DNA from: Candidatus Heimdallarchaeota archaeon
Lineage (GTDB): Archaea; Asgardarchaeota; Heimdallarchaeia; Heimdallarchaeales; Heimdallarchaeaceae
Reading direction: 5' to 3'
NCBI GenBank assembly: GCA_016839985.1
Contig: JAEOTG010000245.1
Span: 1 to 5,103 of the forward strand
Length of the DNA: 5,103 nucleotides
Shown: positions 4,516 through 5,103 of the stretch, in pieces
Position numbering within the stretch: position 1 is the stretch's first letter
How the letters are laid out: each line of letters begins with the position of its first letter
The notes under the pieces: generated by a model
Told to the model about the DNA's origin: nothing
The model's input: the letters and a program-made list of their open reading frames with translations, nothing else
Databases searched by the model: none
Position numbers and translations under genes: made by a program

Positions 4516-4863
4516 TCATAATTCATTTAATCTAGATATTAGATTTTTGATTTTTTCTTCTCTTTTTTCAAGTTCTTTTATTGTTCTTCCAACTTCCACT
4601 CTCTCTTTAATAGAACCGGGTATTTTCTTTCCTAGATATTTTTTATATTTATAATCAGGTTCTAATCTAAGATAATAATATGGTCCATGACCAAATTTTT
4701 CACCTTTTGTGCACTTACAATTCTTTTTACCACATTTGACATATTTTGAAGTTATGAAACCAAAGATAGGATCCCTACTCATTAGTATGATTCTTTGATG
4801 TTCTATGGCTTCTATAGCGTTTGATAAATTAATTTTAAAATCATTTATTTTATTAACTTCCAT
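4516..4863 (-). CDS. DUF6788-type small Cys-containing protein (115 aa)
   Basis: The centre of this 115-residue protein (about 29-66) reads RDPIFGFITSKYVKCGKKNC followed by KC, then HGPYYYL. It has cysteines at C44, C49 and C51 and a histidine at H59, a C-x4-C-x-C...H arrangement that may bind a metal. This fits the small family I know as DUF6788, which is common in archaea and some bacteria and has no established function. As I recall, its genes often lie near transposases, but none is seen here. The C-terminus (about 84-115) is a charged helix with heptad-like hydrophobics (VGRTIKELEKREEKIKNLI), probably a coiled coil. Start ATG 4863 has no clear ribbon of SD-like bases before it, and a TATATATAT run at 4875-4882 lies too close for a normal leader, so a start at M28 is possible. 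A short T5 run follows the TGA stop. Confidence 0.7.
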   Translation of the reverse strand: MEVNKINDFKINLSNAIEAIEHQRIILMSRDPIFGFITSKYVKCGKKNCKCTKGEKFGHGPYYYLRLEPDYKYKKYLGKKIPGSIKERVEVGRTIKELEKREEKIKNLISRLNEL

Positions 4864-4966
4864 TTTCAGTCAGATATATATATGTCTTTTACAAAAAAAT
4901 TATTAGATATTACTCTGATATTCTGTGGATTATATTGAATTATTTATTCGACATAAATCCTCTAAC

Positions 4967-4975
4967 TATATAAAA
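4967..4975 (+). promoter_or_regulatory. TATA box for the gene starting at 4997
   Basis: TATATAAAA is the strongest TATA match in the window. Its centre is 26 bases before ATG 4997, so transcription would begin at or within a few bases of the start codon. That suggests a leaderless mRNA even though AGTGA at 4987-4991 resembles a ribosome-binding site. Confidence 0.6.
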
Positions 4976-4996
4976 GAAATTGACAGAGTGAATAAT

Positions 4997-5103
4997 ATGG
5001 CTCAAAGTAGAAATCTACTTACAAAGAAGATAGAAGAAAAATCATCAATTCAAGGAATTGTTGTAAGTAGTCGTAGAGTGTATGTATACACTGATGAACC
5101 CGA
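4997..5103 (+). CDS. N-terminal fragment of an unidentified protein (3' end outside window)
   Basis: Only 35 codons are visible, from ATG 4997 to the window edge. They begin MAQSRNLLTKKIEEKSSIQG and continue IVVSSRRVYVYTDEP, which suggests a basic helix followed by a beta strand pair. The gene has a strong TATA box at 4967-4975 and an AGTGA five bases before the ATG, so it is a convincing gene start. The family cannot be recognised from this fragment; in particular it does not resemble the N-terminus of Orc1/Cdc6 as I know it. It is divergent from the DUF6788-type gene. Confidence 0.6.
   Translation, partial: MAQSRNLLTKKIEEKSSIQGIVVSSRRVYVYTDEP

Overview
The window comes from an AT-rich genome that reads as archaeal. 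TATA-box-like elements (TTTAAATA, TATATAAAA, TTTATAAATA) lie upstream of several starts. Two genes have GGTGAT/AGTGAT ribosome-binding sites exactly 4 nt from the start codon. The proteins are an M42-type peptidase, a double-CxxC zinc-ribbon protein and a DUF6788-type protein. Three spacer sites also resemble archaeal Origin Recognition Boxes (ORBs). Lineage cannot be fixed from this window; an AT-rich euryarchaeal or Asgard-like archaeon would fit, but that is only a guess.

Layout: (1) 1-1076 (+) is the C-terminal part of a FtsX/MacB-type ABC transporter permease, cut by the window edge. (2) 1077-1409 is a spacer with a GC-rich patch, a strong hairpin and a T-tract, and perhaps a very small gene. 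(3) 1410-1691 (-) is a 93-aa zinc-ribbon protein. (4) 1692-2086 is a divergent spacer with two ORB-like sites in inverted orientation around about 130 bp of AT-rich DNA. (5) 2087-2536 (+) is a 149-aa winged-helix protein. (6) 2537-2774 is a convergent spacer with three copies of a CTTACCAC...GTGGTAAG inverted repeat. (7) 2775-3908 (-) is an M42 aminopeptidase with all expected metal ligands. (8) 3909-4515 is a 607-bp non-coding region with the best ORB-like site and about nine copies of a TTGTTCACAA-type motif. (9) 4516-4863 (-) is a DUF6788-type protein. (10) 4997-5103 (+) is the start of an unidentified gene cut by the window edge.

The genes do not form an obvious pathway; most look like independent single-gene units with their own promoters. 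The notable part is the non-coding DNA. Two spacers 2.3 kb apart carry ORB-like elements, one with a dense array of a second motif, and a third spacer carries a separate inverted-repeat array beside a DNA-binding-protein gene. My leading hypothesis is that the window lies in or next to a replication origin of a chromosome or large element. No orc1/cdc6 initiator gene is visible here, so this remains inference.
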